From contig QXCR01000042.1 in NCBI GenBank assembly GCA_004380135.1, forward strand, positions 124,001 through 188,000: a stretch of 64,000 nucleotides of DNA. The letters are read 5' to 3'. This stretch comes from Stemphylium vesicarium (Eukaryota > Ascomycota > Dothideomycetes > Pleosporales > Pleosporaceae). A program made the position numbers and the translations under genes. Below are positions 34,627 through 45,017 of this stretch, in pieces. The notes beneath the pieces were generated by a model. The model was not told the DNA's origin and did no database searches. It saw only the letters and a program-made list of their open reading frames with translations. Positions within the stretch are counted from its first letter, which is position 1; each line of letters starts with the position of its first letter.

Positions 34627-36050
34627 GGTTCTGCCTCTTAGTACGCTGACACTTAGCGACTTCGGATAACCGGGTATGTTGTTCTCGTGTTTTCCATCGA
34701 GATCGTTGCCTACAGGAAACCAACAGTACTGAAGAAGACTTCTAGTACACTCTGCAACGACCGATAACATTCATTTGGCATACTGTGTGTGGGGATTGTC
34801 AGTAGCACTGGAATAGAACATGTGGTGAATCGTGTTGTATATTGTGCTACGGGAACTGAGATCTATATCTCTGCTGGCTAGCGTTGTGGGCGCTAAGCCT
34901 TGTACGTACTAGCCTGGAGTGAGTGAGAGATGGGATGGAACCTGGGTCATATACCCTGAGGCCCACACGGTAGCTGACAGGGATAACAAATACATCTATT
35001 CAGTCCCGGTGTGCATAAAGTTTGGGGAGTTAGGAGCAGAGTTGGCAATAATCAATCGATCGGTGTGATTGATTCCTATTCGGGACAGGTGCTTACTCGA
35101 TTAGGCCGCCTTTAACTTTGATATGAATCAATCACGCCGATCTGATTGATTGTTGCCAACTCTGGTTAGGAGGATACGTCACTCTTTGTTAGATGACAGA
35201 CTTGGGTTAGGTTGGAATTAGAGCTTTGGCGATGTACACGACACTCATTTATTAGAATTAAAATATCTGTTGAGAAAATACGATGGACCGCTCTCACTAA
35301 TTGTGCTTGAGCATGAGTAGGCTTTTTCTCTGTCCTTCCTCTCTGAAGCAAAGCTTCGGGAACATCTTACCGTGCTAACAAGATATTGGTTTCATGCACA
35401 TGGGTGAAGAGGACTGCGCGACGCCGATTGATCAAATATGGTCTTTATCTTAGTTTGACTGTACATTCTTTCAAAACGCTGGTCCGGGACACATGATGCA
35501 CATCCCATGCAATTATGCCGTTGTGCCGTACATCTGCAGAGTAGCATCTGATGTCGCGCTCGTGTGCTGCAGGACTTCTTACAAGAGACATGCCATGTAC
35601 ATTTTATCTGTAGGGTAAAAAACCCTAGGCGGGTAACGGTCATATCAAGGTACTATCCGACCCTACAAGTTTTCGAAGACGTGCAAAATTGGCGATGTCT
35701 GACTGCACAACATACCGATAACATGAGCAGAAAGGCCAAGTATACCTAACATAGCCTTTTCACCCGCCGGAGTGTCCATGTCGACGGTGTTGTGTTTGAG
35801 ATTTGCGATAGCTGATGAGCTGGTGCTGCGCCTCAGAGTTGCATACAGATGCAGCGCGCTATGTCACGAACGGCATAGCCCACTTGCGACTTGTCAGTAC
35901 CCTGCAGCGGCCCGATGGTAGCTTGTACTCCGCATATACACATGCTACAGTATCTGTCCCTCCAGTCACTGGATCTCACGACAAAAATCTTCTGTATTAC
36001 ATCGTTCTCGGAAATCAATTTGACTTTCCAAACAGTCGCTTCGCACTGCC
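34627..36050. other. Gene-poor stretch containing one MITE
   Basis: Apart from the foldback element at 35037-35164, I see no gene. An 80-codon frame at 35815-36057 begins with ATG but has no recognisable feature. The section just before 36051 may be the former promoter of the kinase-like pseudogene. Confidence 0.5.
35037..35164. mobile_element. hAT-like MITE (copy A) with 8-bp target-site duplication
   Basis: This 128-bp foldback element starts CAGAGTTGGCAATAATCAAT and ends in the inverted counterpart. The arms match imperfectly over about 38 bp. It is flanked on both sides by the identical 8-mer GTTAGGAG (35029-35036 and 35165-35172). A CAG start, CTG end and 8-bp duplication are hallmarks of the hAT transposon superfamily. 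It codes for no protein and would need a transposase from elsewhere. The mismatches between arms suggest it is older than copy B. Confidence 0.9.
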
Positions 36051-37543
36051 ATGGTAGTATGTGACGCACTCGCCGAGGATGACGCCGAAAAGGCATACGA
36101 TATCTGGGCAGAGAAATTCACGGCAGCACGACAAGACATCATTACATTTGTATCTGAGCGAGTGGCCAGTGCGAGTACTTTAGGCTTGGCCGCATCAGTC
36201 CAAAATTCTATGAGATCGACATGGTCTTAACGCTTGACTCGCAGCCCGAATGTACGATTCACTTTCCAAACCCTGCGAACGTAGCCACACGCTTCCTAGA
36301 GGACCAGATTCGGAACGAAGTACAAGTCATGGGCTTTTTGCGCGAGAAGACCACAATCCCTGTGGCAGAGGTGTATGACTGGGGTATGACCAAGGACAGC
36401 CCGTCGCAGCTTGGACCCTACATTATCATGGAATTCGTCAAAGAGAAGAAACTGTTCGACGAAATGAGGCGAAAGATAAAGACAGACAAGGACGAAGTTG
36501 CTCAGCATAAAATCGTCGGAAATCCGAAGATGGTTCATGTTTATGAGCAATACGCCGACTACATGCTCCAGCTCAATAAGTTGGAGTTCGACGCTGCTGG
36601 AGCCATTGAGAAAAATGTATCGGGTGGGTGGGAAGCAATTCATCCACCACTCACGAGTAACATGAGCTTATCGGCGCATTTTGTCGGGGGCTACCCAAGC
36701 GAAACCTTTCCAGAAGTGCCGTTCAGCTCTGCGAAAGCCTACCTTCACCGTATCGTTGACGACTACATCACTGTTCTGAATACCCAGCGAAATATTGCAA
36801 ACGATGACCGGCATGCCAAAATGCTCTTCATTGCCTATCGTCGGTTCAAACAACTCGTCGAACGCTATTGCTTGGACAAGACCGAAAACTGCCGTTTTAA
36901 GCTTAACTTTTTCAACATGCGATCTTCAACAATCATAGTGGACGACGAAATGAACATCAAAGTCTTGGTAGACTTTGAGTTTTCCAACGCGTGGCCCGCC
37001 CAGTTCGCTTACGATCCGCCCTGGTGGCTCACAATATTAAGCCCAATTGAATGGCTTCGAAATGAGTATCACATAGAAGCGTTTAAGATGCGATACGAGC
37101 CCCACCTAGAAGTCCTTCTAAAGGCCGTGGAAAAGAAAGAAGCCGAGAGGAACTGTACAGGGGATCCATTATCCGCCAAGATGAGAGACTCGTGGACTTC
37201 AGGGAGGTTCTGTTTCAATCAAGCTTTACAGGATTGTTGGGATGTTGACAGAGTTGGCAACAATCAATCAAATCAATCAAGTTTGCTTGAGACAGACCAC
37301 TCTAGTGTCCGTTCACAATTGGCACAGACCAGAAGGTGGTCTGTCTCAAGCAAACTTGATTGATTTGATTGATTGTTGCCAACTCTGGATGTTGAGACTT
37401 TGTATTGGAATGCACTGCATATAACGGGAGACGAAGTATTGGATGAGGAAATGCGGGAAGAGATGAGGTCCTTTGTGAACACGAAAATGAAGCAGATGAG
37501 AGATTACGAGATAAAATGCATAATTCGTAGAATACGCAGTTAA
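36051..37543 (+). pseudogene. Decayed APH-like (aminoglycoside phosphotransferase fold) kinase gene
   Basis: The 5' part starts with ATG at 36051 (VCDALAEDDAEKAYDIWAEK). It changes frame near 36160, where the continuing frame reads CEYFRLGRISPKFYEIDMVL. The main body matches fungal APH-fold proteins, with RNEVQVMGFLREKTTIPV, LGPYIIMEFV and VDFEFSNAWPAQFAYDPPWW. At the catalytic loop the family has a C-D-D-x-R-P-x-N type motif, but here it reads FFNMRSST, so the catalytic Asp and metal-binding Asn are missing. A 139-bp MITE sits at 37249-37387. The downstream sequence resumes in the same frame (VETLYWNALHITGDEVLDEE) to a stop at 37541. As it stands, the product would end at a stop in the MITE (37361), losing 49 native residues. 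A truncated product from the ATG at 36221 cannot be excluded. Confidence 0.75.
37249..37387. mobile_element. hAT-like MITE (copy B) inserted in the kinase-like gene
   Basis: This is a 139-bp foldback with perfect 52-bp inverted repeats (37249-37300 and 37336-37387), starting CAGAGTTGGCAACAATCAAT. The flanking duplication is GATGTTGA at 37241-37248 and 37388-37395. Perfect arms and a perfect duplication indicate a recent insertion. Element plus duplication is 147 bp, a multiple of three, so the host frame is kept after it. The element itself contains an in-frame TGA at 37361-37363. Confidence 0.95.
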
Positions 37544-39219
37544 TGTGATCTGTGGGTATAACCAGGTGCCATATTCGATAAGACACTCGGTTAGCGCCTG
37601 ATGAACAGCCCTCAACTCCTTTGATCATGATCATACATCTATGTCATTACCCTAGTAGCCATTTTCATTTTGTAGATGCTTCATAAAAAGCAGCAGACCA
37701 ACCACCCCTCCGAAATGTCATCGTGTTTACGGGCGGCAACCTCGGGAAAGCTCTTATCACAGATCTCATCGCTCGCTTGCGGTGACCTTCGTATCGAGAA
37801 AAGCGACAGGGGCAATAAGTAAAGTTCCCTGGTGATATAGTATCAGCATGATAGCTTAGAATGGCATGTTACCCTGTGTACCTGCTGTGACAATGTAAGC
37901 TGCAACAGTAAAGCCCGTCTAGGTACTTGCTTGTACGTTGGCATTGAATCGCGCCGAAGCAACCACAGATCAGACGATCGAGACGCTGAGGCTTAATGCG
38001 ACCGGAAACAAAACGATAATACTGGTGATGTATGGATTCCAGCTTCGCACAATGTTGAGTGCATGCGTTTGCTGGCCGGAACTCGTCAAAACCTTGTCTC
38101 GCACAAGCCTGTCCCTCATATTCGTTCCACTCAACTTTGTGGGGTTCTTGAAATAATGAGTCTGGCGACTGTAAAGTCCATGCTAACCCAGCTCTAGGGG
38201 TGTCCTGGCACCCTTGCCTACAGCGTAGCCGTGCTGAAGCTAGTGACGATGACGATATCAGTCAGGGCTTATTTATTGGACTGTTCGTAACCCTCTTACC
38301 TCTACGATGTATCTTCACTATAGCGCGAAAGAATAGCATTTGCCGCCATCCTGATATAGCGTAGATGTTAGCGACGCCAATATTCCCCCCGCCGTTGTGG
38401 TGTACCAGCGTTTGAGAGGCGAACACCGTTTTTATCAAGTAGGGTAGCGTATGTATGAAGTGGGCTGAGCGGAACAACAGAGTTAGAGTTGACACAACTG
38501 GCGATCTGGGCCTTTTATGCGCTTATGCACGATGCAGCCTGCTGCTTCAGCCTTGGTCGTGCCGCCAAGCGGGCGCTTCAGCTGCGTTCACCTGAAGCCA
38601 CATGCGCTAACTTCTCATACAAGTATTACAGAGTGTTTGCCATATCCTGGAGGCTTACATAAACGCTGTGACGTTCATAATGTTGATTATAGCCGATAGC
38701 GCAACGTTGAAAGATTTGTCCCGTCGGTATGTTGTGTGTCGCATCGCCAGCGATGGGAGGAATAGGCTGCGCAGCGGCACAACCAGATAGTGCAACTTCC
38801 ATGGTCTTGAGTGATGACGACATGAGGAATATCGGATTTGGCTGAATGTGGTGAATTCGAATATGGAGAAGCCACCCTCTGATGATGTAGCGTGGAGACT
38901 ACACAGCGCATGGGTTGGGCAGCCAGGGTCCTTCTTCCTCCATCAACCGCGGGCTGTCAGCAGCTTCATCTTCCAGCCCTGCCTGGGATTTCTTCAAAGC
39001 CATTAGCTCTACACTTGCACCCACTCTTTACCGCCCAAATACGAAGCGTCAATCTTGAAATAACTTTTAGTAGACGTAGCCGTCGGAGGAAAGCAGTGAC
39101 ACCACCTAACGCCTCGCCATGTTGACATTTAGAATAAGAAAGACGACAATAAGCCAACCCAGAGATTCGTGGGCGGGAGAACAACGGACCGAGCAGCTCA
39201 TTCACACACCACTCTGATC
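37544..39219. other. Gene-poor stretch
   Basis: No frame has a recognisable domain; the longest are 60-79 codons. There are no further foldback ends of the CAGA type here. The right end is the 3' flank of the MFS transporter gene. Confidence 0.5.
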
Positions 39220-41087
39220 TTACATCCTCCTCCCTCTACCGTCCTCATCCAGACTCGCGGCTCCATTTCCATTTCCATTCATCGAACCATAACCATTCAT
39301 TCCACCACCAGTCGCATCCGGCATGAGCGTCTCCCTCGCCTCTTCAGCCTCCTCTTCAATGGTCTCCCGTTGAATCTTGTGGCTTTTCCTCCAGACAAAC
39401 ATCACAAGCGCCAGACCCACTAGAAGCGCCAAACTGAGCAGGATGACATTGATGGGCACAGGGTCGTTGTGGAAAGTCTTGTGTGTCGCAGCATCAAGCG
39501 CGGATTGCGAGAAGTTCAGCAGTCCTGCAAGGCAGATGATGAGGCCGTAGACTTTGCCAAAGGTGGCGAAGCCGAAGACTTTGGCGGAGTAGTCGCTGGA
39601 AGAGAAGTTAGCTGTGTTGCTGAGAATTAGGAGCTGAAACAAACTTACGAGACGGCGGTATAGTAGAGAGGTCGGTAGAGGACGAACAGAATGATGTTGG
39701 CGTATGCGGCCCAAGTCTCGGGAATCACGCCCAGCACACCAATGGTAGTCGCGACGGTGACGAGTAGAGCCAGTGTAAAAGTGGTGCTGGTGTTATCGAG
39801 TAACAAGCCAATGAAAGGTACTGATAGAACGCCGCCAACCGGAAGCGCAACATCGAAGAAGTTGTTGATCTCGACAGCTTTTGTATAGTCGTGGAAGAGG
39901 TACGTGTACTGTGTCCGAATAGTTGCGACGAAATAGTTGATACGCGTCATCTGCAGGACCGTGAACAGCGTGATGAGGATGAACCATGGCGTGCGGATCT
40001 GCTGGCTGGCAGTGCGACCGTGTAGCGCACCCCATACACCTGAGACATTCTTCTTCTTCTCTTCTGCCTTTGCTTGCTTCAGACCGTCCTTGTTGCCCAA
40101 CAGTGAAGTAATCTCGCTGACTATGCTGTCGCGGTGCGCGCGTCGTGCATCTTGCAAGCTTCGGACAGTTGCCACGTCTTCGATCTCGTCGTCCGAATCG
40201 TGGACGACTTGTTCCTCCTCGGCAGTGGTGACGAGCTCACCCACGGTCTTGTAGGACACAGATGGCATGAACAGGATTTGAACGACCAGGATAAAAGCCG
40301 GAACAATGAGGTAGATCAGGAAGAACTTCTTAATGGAGAAGTTGCCGTCGGTACCCTGGTAAATCAAGCGGTACATCAAGAAAATCGCGCTCGATGTGTC
40401 GAAAGCTCCAGTAAGCAGGGCAAGAATGAGTCCCGAGTACTGCGGGAACGTGTTGCTGAGCTGGAACGACGAGATGAACGTGAAGGGTCCACCCAACGCC
40501 AAAAACAGGTATCCAGGTATGTATCCATCGAACGGAAGCTGCGAGGCAAATGCGAATAGCAATGCGCCAATCGTGATTGACATCGCACCAATAATTCCGC
40601 ATACTCGCGGTCCATATCGATCGAGAATTGTACCGACGGGCAACGCGACGACGTTGGTAGATACGGCGGCGATCGTGAACATCAGGTTGAGTCTGAGTTC
40701 CTGCTCATAACACACATGAGCATTGCTATCCAGCTCCTCTTTCGAGCAATAGTCTCTGTATACACCCTCCTCGAGTAACACGGGTTTGATCGCGGCGTAA
40801 CCGAAGACGACACCTGCGGCGAACAGGCAGTAGATGACGGCGAAAAAGACCTGTACTACGCGACATTAGCTCTCCCGCACCGTGATAAGCGGAGGTCTGG
40901 GGGAAAACCTACGTAGCCTCTTCCATTGTGGCACTTCGAACGCGCCTATCGTTGGCTCTTCGCCCGTTTGCTCGGTCCATGTTCCGACGGGATTGAAGCT
41001 CATCTTGCGATGCCGCGAGTCGGGACTCGCCTCTCTACTCCACGGCTCATGCTCTTCCATCGACGTGACGCGTTGAGATAGCGACAT
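39220..41087 (-). CDS. MFS transporter, FMP42/SLC43-like
   Basis: I read three exons: 41087-40913, 40855-39649 and 39595-39220 (585 residues). A polar N-terminus of about 60 residues precedes the first span (QVFFAVIYCLFAAGVVFGYAAIKPVL). The MFS loop 2-3 signature reads LPVGTILDRYGPRV. A long charged central loop (EEEQVVHDSDDEIEDV onward) separates two sets of six spans. The second half starts with TPWFILITLFTVLQMTRINYFVATIRTQY. The overall layout matches fungal FMP42 and the animal SLC43 amino-acid transporters. S. cerevisiae Fmp42 is found at the vacuole. An amino-acid substrate is plausible but not shown by sequence. The gene is intact and stands alone within the otherwise decayed block. 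Confidence 0.87.
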
Positions 41088-42753
41088 GACTGCGATGACC
41101 CTCGTCCTCTATTTCTTTTATTGAAACCCCTGATTCTTTTCTTTTGCTTCCAGCAACGCGCGAAGGTTGGAGTCCTGGAAGCTCCTCTCAATCGATTGCT
41201 CGGGGTTCCGAAAGGGTATAAGCCGGGTATGACGTCTTACCGACCAGTGCTCAGATATCCGCGGAGCAATTGGAACCAACCAAGGTACTCGTACAGCAAT
41301 TCACCACGAAAAATCACGACCGAAATCTCGTGGCACGAAAAAAAAGATGGGAATCAGGGTTTCTAAATATGCAGGAAAGCGTCGAATTGCATAAAGCGGG
41401 GACGCAGTAAGCTTGCAGCCGCGTGAGGAGGCGCTGTAGGAACCGCAGTGCTGGGTTTCGCGCGTGCGCGCGTGATCCCAGCCGCAAGGCTTTTGGGATT
41501 ACTATTACGCAGTGTTACCACGTGTAAACCAATCAATCCGTCTAAGAGCATAACCGCATCATCTCAACAAACGATCTACATTCACGCTGGATGATTACTT
41601 TACAAATACCCATCAATGGCCGCCTATCGCCACGTCTTGATGCTGTGAGCTCGATCGTGAAGGTTGCAAGCTACTGGCAGCCAATAGCGGCACGAGTCAG
41701 CCGCGGACAAGGAGAGCTTTGGTAACCGTGCAGATGCGATAGCCATCAAATTTTTCCCTTTTACCCTCCTCCACCTGTTCGCTGGACGCCGATGCACGAT
41801 AGCCAGCTTCTGCGGGCGAGCCCCGATACGGTCGTTCCAAGGCTTTGCCACGACGAATGCGCGTGCAGAGTTTTTTCATTGCATTGCGACATGTTCTGGA
41901 CACATCCATAGGCCATGGCGGAGAAGTTGTGTTTGTTCTATCGCTGTTATCAACGTCGTACACTGGGATTCCGTTCCACGATGGCATCCAAGCTTGCTCA
42001 GAGATGTTTTCTACAGCATGAATCCAGCTTGAAAGATTCAGCAGTCGAGACACCCGTATCTATAGCCTCAAGGAAGGACACATCGCATCAACTCGCTGTG
42101 GAATGATACCACCACATCAGCATCTCAACGTAAGAAAGCGAGGACTCTAGGGAGTGCTAAGATTGGGAGAATATGCTCGCAGATGATAAGACTGAAGAGT
42201 AAAGAAGGTTGCCTTCACGAATAGAGTACATGTATCCTGCGTTGAGACGGAATTCATCCTTCATAAATTCCTTGTCTACATTATCTCTGGCGGGGAATCA
42301 GTTGGATTTCAAGACTGTTCTTGATCCTCTACCAACTTTACTTGATACACAATCTCCATCTTCTTTAAAAGATTTGTAAATTTTTGTTGCTCAAACGAAA
42401 TGAGCTTTTCATAGATGCTCACTTGTCGCTCCTTTCTCCCCAGCAAGACGAAAGCTTAGGCATGATCTCAAGACTGAGCACCGTAAGAGTGTAACATTCT
42501 CAATTATAGCATCTAATCCATGAAGCAAAGCAAAGCTAGGTATCTAAATCCAGTCCGACGCATACATGCCGAACCCCATACGCCAAAATCCATGTATCAC
42601 ACGTAGCCTAACCCACCAACGTGATCGAACAACACCGAATAGCATAGCATCCCACACACCTCTATATAAGATGAACCCATAAACAAACGCCATCCCATCA
42701 ACTCCCCAACTAACCATCCAATCCCCCACTTTCTCTACCTCTAAGCCCCATCC
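41088..42753. other. Intergenic region upstream of the MFS gene
   Basis: It should contain the MFS promoter near 41088. A CG-rich purine/pyrimidine alternation (cgcgtgcgcgcgtg) occurs at about 41460-41474. A 118-codon frame at 41697-42053 begins with GTG and has no domain. I see no gene. Confidence 0.5.
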
Positions 42754-42999
42754 TCAACGACGACGCGCATATCGTTTCGCCCGCTCCGCCTGCTCCGCCA
42801 CCGCCTGATCATCGAGATACTGACAGCGCTGGCACAGGCGGGTACCACATCGATGGTACGTGATGACTCGACCGCACTTGGCATATGGATTCCTGCTGTA
42901 TGTAGTGTTGTCGCACCGTTCGCCTGGGATGGGGTCGCGGTAGATGATTGTGTTGCAGGAAGGGTAGTTGTAGCACATGATGATGTATTGGTAGCACAT
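42754..42999 (-). CDS. Small Cys-rich protein, paralogue 1
   Basis: This is a single-exon gene of 81 residues with an ATG start. Eight cysteines lie at 2, 9, 15, 29, 42, 51, 56 and 59, ending in C-x2-C, followed by a charged helix-like tail (AVAEQAERAKRYARRR). There is no signal peptide, so it is probably intracellular. Paired Cys at this spacing suggests a zinc-ribbon or zinc-knuckle fold. It shares the start MC-x6-C, the C-x13-C step and the C-x2-C end with the protein at 43708-44016. I do not know a function. Small proteins starting with MC and rich in Cys are frequent in Dothideomycetes, in my recollection of such genomes. Confidence 0.6.
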   Translation of the reverse strand: MCYQYIIMCYNYPSCNTIIYRDPIPGERCDNTTYSRNPYAKCGRVITYHRCGTRLCQRCQYLDDQAVAEQAERAKRYARRR

Positions 43000-43707
43000 T
43001 TTTGCTGTGTGGTTGGTTTGTTCTTGTGTTTGTGCAAGTATGTGTGTGTGCAGTTGGGTGATGGTGGGGAGAGTAGAGAGTCGGTTCTGTGTGTGTATTT
43101 ATTCGATGGGGGTTGGAAAGTGACATTGTTGTGTGTGGGTGATTGCGGTTGCAGTATGGGGACGTTGTAAGGGTATGGTGTGGTGTGGTGTGATGGCATT
43201 GAAAAGTGACTTGAAGACTTTCATTCGGGGTATGGGGGGTGAGAAGAGCACGGCCAGGGACTTTGTGAAGCATATTGAAGATTTGGACGATGAACTGGAT
43301 ATCAGGCAGTGAAGTTTAAAATGATCATGAAGATGTGTCTAAAGTACAAGTGACACAAAAGGATATTCTACTTTCAAACAATCAACTGCTCCCAGAGCCA
43401 GACTTGCCAGCAAGCCAGCCAATCGAGTCGGTCAAACCTAATGTGGTAATCAAATAACTCGCATGGGTTAAGATGTTACTGAATGTAGTTAGATCGACTT
43501 GGTTGGCTTGCTTGTTGGCAAGTCTGCCCAGAGCATGTGTAGTAGTTTTGCCCTCGAGACTCGAGAACCCTGTAACAACTGCCCACTGTAAAAACCCAAA
43601 GAGACTCTTCAAAGATATCTTTCCAATCGCAGCCCTCCCAAAACAGTATCTCATTTAAACTCATCCAACAAACCTCCTTCCCCCATGCTCCCAAGCAACC
43701 CCCATCT
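43000..43707. other. Spacer between the Cys-rich paralogues, containing a MITE
   Basis: The part next to 42999 is rich in GT on the plus strand (CA on the coding strand) and is likely the 5' UTR and promoter of paralogue 1. A foldback element fills 43399-43524. Minus-strand frames at 43382-43721 overlap the element and have no domain. Confidence 0.55.
43399..43524. mobile_element. hAT-like MITE (copy D) with 8-bp target-site duplication
   Basis: This 126-bp foldback starts CAGACTTGCCAGCAAGCCAG and ends in its inverted counterpart, with arms matching over about 35 bp with a few mismatches. The identical 8-mer CCCAGAGC flanks it (43391-43398 and 43525-43532). The termini resemble copy C (CAGACTTG) more than copies A and B (CAGAGTTG), so there may be two subfamilies. 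No coding capacity. Confidence 0.9.
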
Positions 43708-44016
43708 TCACCCCACCCCACTCCACATCCCTCCCCTCAATTCAGCAACTTTTCCAATCCTTCTGTACACCATTCCCGCCTTCTTCTTTTCCTCGGCATC
43801 ATTCTTCTTCTGGATACAGCCAGTGCAAAGCATCGTCGGGTGTTTATACGGCGGCCTCATTCTCGTGGTACCACAGTAACGAGACGGCTTACCAGCTATC
43901 GGCCTACGGTTAGTGTCTCTGGAAGGCCGGTGGCATGAATCACCCCAGATATAGTGTGGAGGCACGGTATTTGTACAGCCTGGGGTTGCGCATTGGAGGG
44001 GGTAGAGGTTGCACAT
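43708..44016 (-). CDS. Small Cys-rich protein, paralogue 2
   Basis: This is a single-exon gene of 102 residues from the ATG at 44016. Cysteines at 2, 9, 14, 28, 49, 65 and 68 repeat the pattern of the protein at 42754-42999: MC-x6-C, then C-x13-C, and a C-x2-C near the end before a Lys/Glu-rich tail (IQKKNDAEEKKK). There is no signal peptide or membrane span. The frame stays open upstream to an ATG at 44061 that lies within a MITE and would add 15 residues. I take 44016 as the native start because the paralogue also begins with MC at the same distance from the second Cys. Function unknown; a zinc-binding fold is likely. Confidence 0.6.
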   Translation of the reverse strand: MCNLYPLQCATPGCTNTVPPHYIWGDSCHRPSRDTNRRPIAGKPSRYCGTTRMRPPYKHPTMLCTGCIQKKNDAEEKKKAGMVYRRIGKVAELRGGMWSGVG

Positions 44017-44027
44017 GCTGTGGGCGG

Positions 44028-44189
44028 CAGACTTGTCAACAATCAAGTCAATCTGACACATCCAGATGAGTGACTAACGCAAAAGGGTAAGACTTAAGCC
44101 TATATAGGCAACTGCTAGACTCAAATAGGAAGTCAATCAAGTCAAGCTGCGTCTCTCGATCCCCACTTAATTGATTGTTGACAACTGTG
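44028..44189. mobile_element. hAT-like MITE (copy C) at the 5' end of the Cys-rich gene
   Basis: This 162-bp foldback starts CAGACTTGTCAACAATCAAG and ends in the inverted form of CACAGTTGTCAACAATCAA. The flanking duplication is GTGGGCGG at 44020-44027 and 44190-44197. Its near end lies 11 bp upstream of the ATG at 44016, so it interrupts the 5' UTR or promoter of paralogue 2. It supplies an alternative in-frame ATG at 44061. Confidence 0.9.
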
Positions 44190-44197
44190 GTGGGCGG

Positions 44198-45017
44198 GGT
44201 CTAGTGAAGGTGTGGCGGTAGTGTGTAGGGTATGAGCTGGGGTGGAGATCGCTTGTAGCTGGTGCTGGGTTGCTTGTGTTGCTGGAGTTGGAGATGCTCT
44301 ATCTGTTGCTGTTAGTTGGAAGGTGCTGTGGCGATAATGAGGGCAGGAAGTAACTAATTGACTGTTTTGGAAAGAAGACCTATGATGCATTTTTACTTAT
44401 CTAGGTAAGAGTACTGTGAGAGAACTGTGAAGGCGTCGTTGAGCTTGTTAGTTGGTTTATTGAAGATCAGCCCTGTTCGCAAGTGTACGTATTGGTGAGG
44501 TTGGAATCGCCCGTCACTGATGCAAAATAATCAGGTGTCTTCGCATGTGAATCAACCTTCGATAGGACGTTTCCATACGGTGTGCCTTCCTAACAGGATA
44601 TACGCTGCAGCCAAACATTGCGATTCATGGCAAGGAAAGATTTTGATCAAAAATGAAGAGCCAAGACTAGTGGCGCAATATGGGCCATCAAGTACAAAAT
44701 TCAAGGGCTGAAGTGTGAAGCACACACAAAGGTTGATGGACAAACATGATACAATTGAGTTTTGGTTTTGAGCAGCTAGGCCCAAGGAATATCCATTAGG
44801 GATTAGAGACATTCAATGTCTGAACAGAACAGAACAGAAGATGACAACAAGAAGAGAACTCCAAACTCCATCGCGATGCATACTAATTTTGTGGTTTTGA
44901 AAGACAAGGAAAAGGGGAAGGGGTGGCGGGGGACTGGCAGAGATCGCTCTTGACAGGCCGTTCCTTTTATTGATTCATTGCGTGTTCTCGATGTGTTGAC
45001 AACGGTCATGATCGCGC
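44198..45017. other. Intergenic region
   Basis: It runs from the MITE duplication to the stop of the MARVEL gene (minus). It includes the displaced promoter sequence of Cys-rich paralogue 2 and the 3' flank of the MARVEL gene. No gene, RNA or further foldback is visible. Confidence 0.5.

Noticed and set aside
34783..34968. Possible solo LTR with TGTGTGGGG and CCCACAC ends
   Set aside because: I could not find matching flanking duplications or a second copy in the window, and the ends are too short to be convincing.
41697..42053. 118-codon minus-strand frame
   Set aside because: It starts with GTG and shows no recognisable motif or coding pattern.
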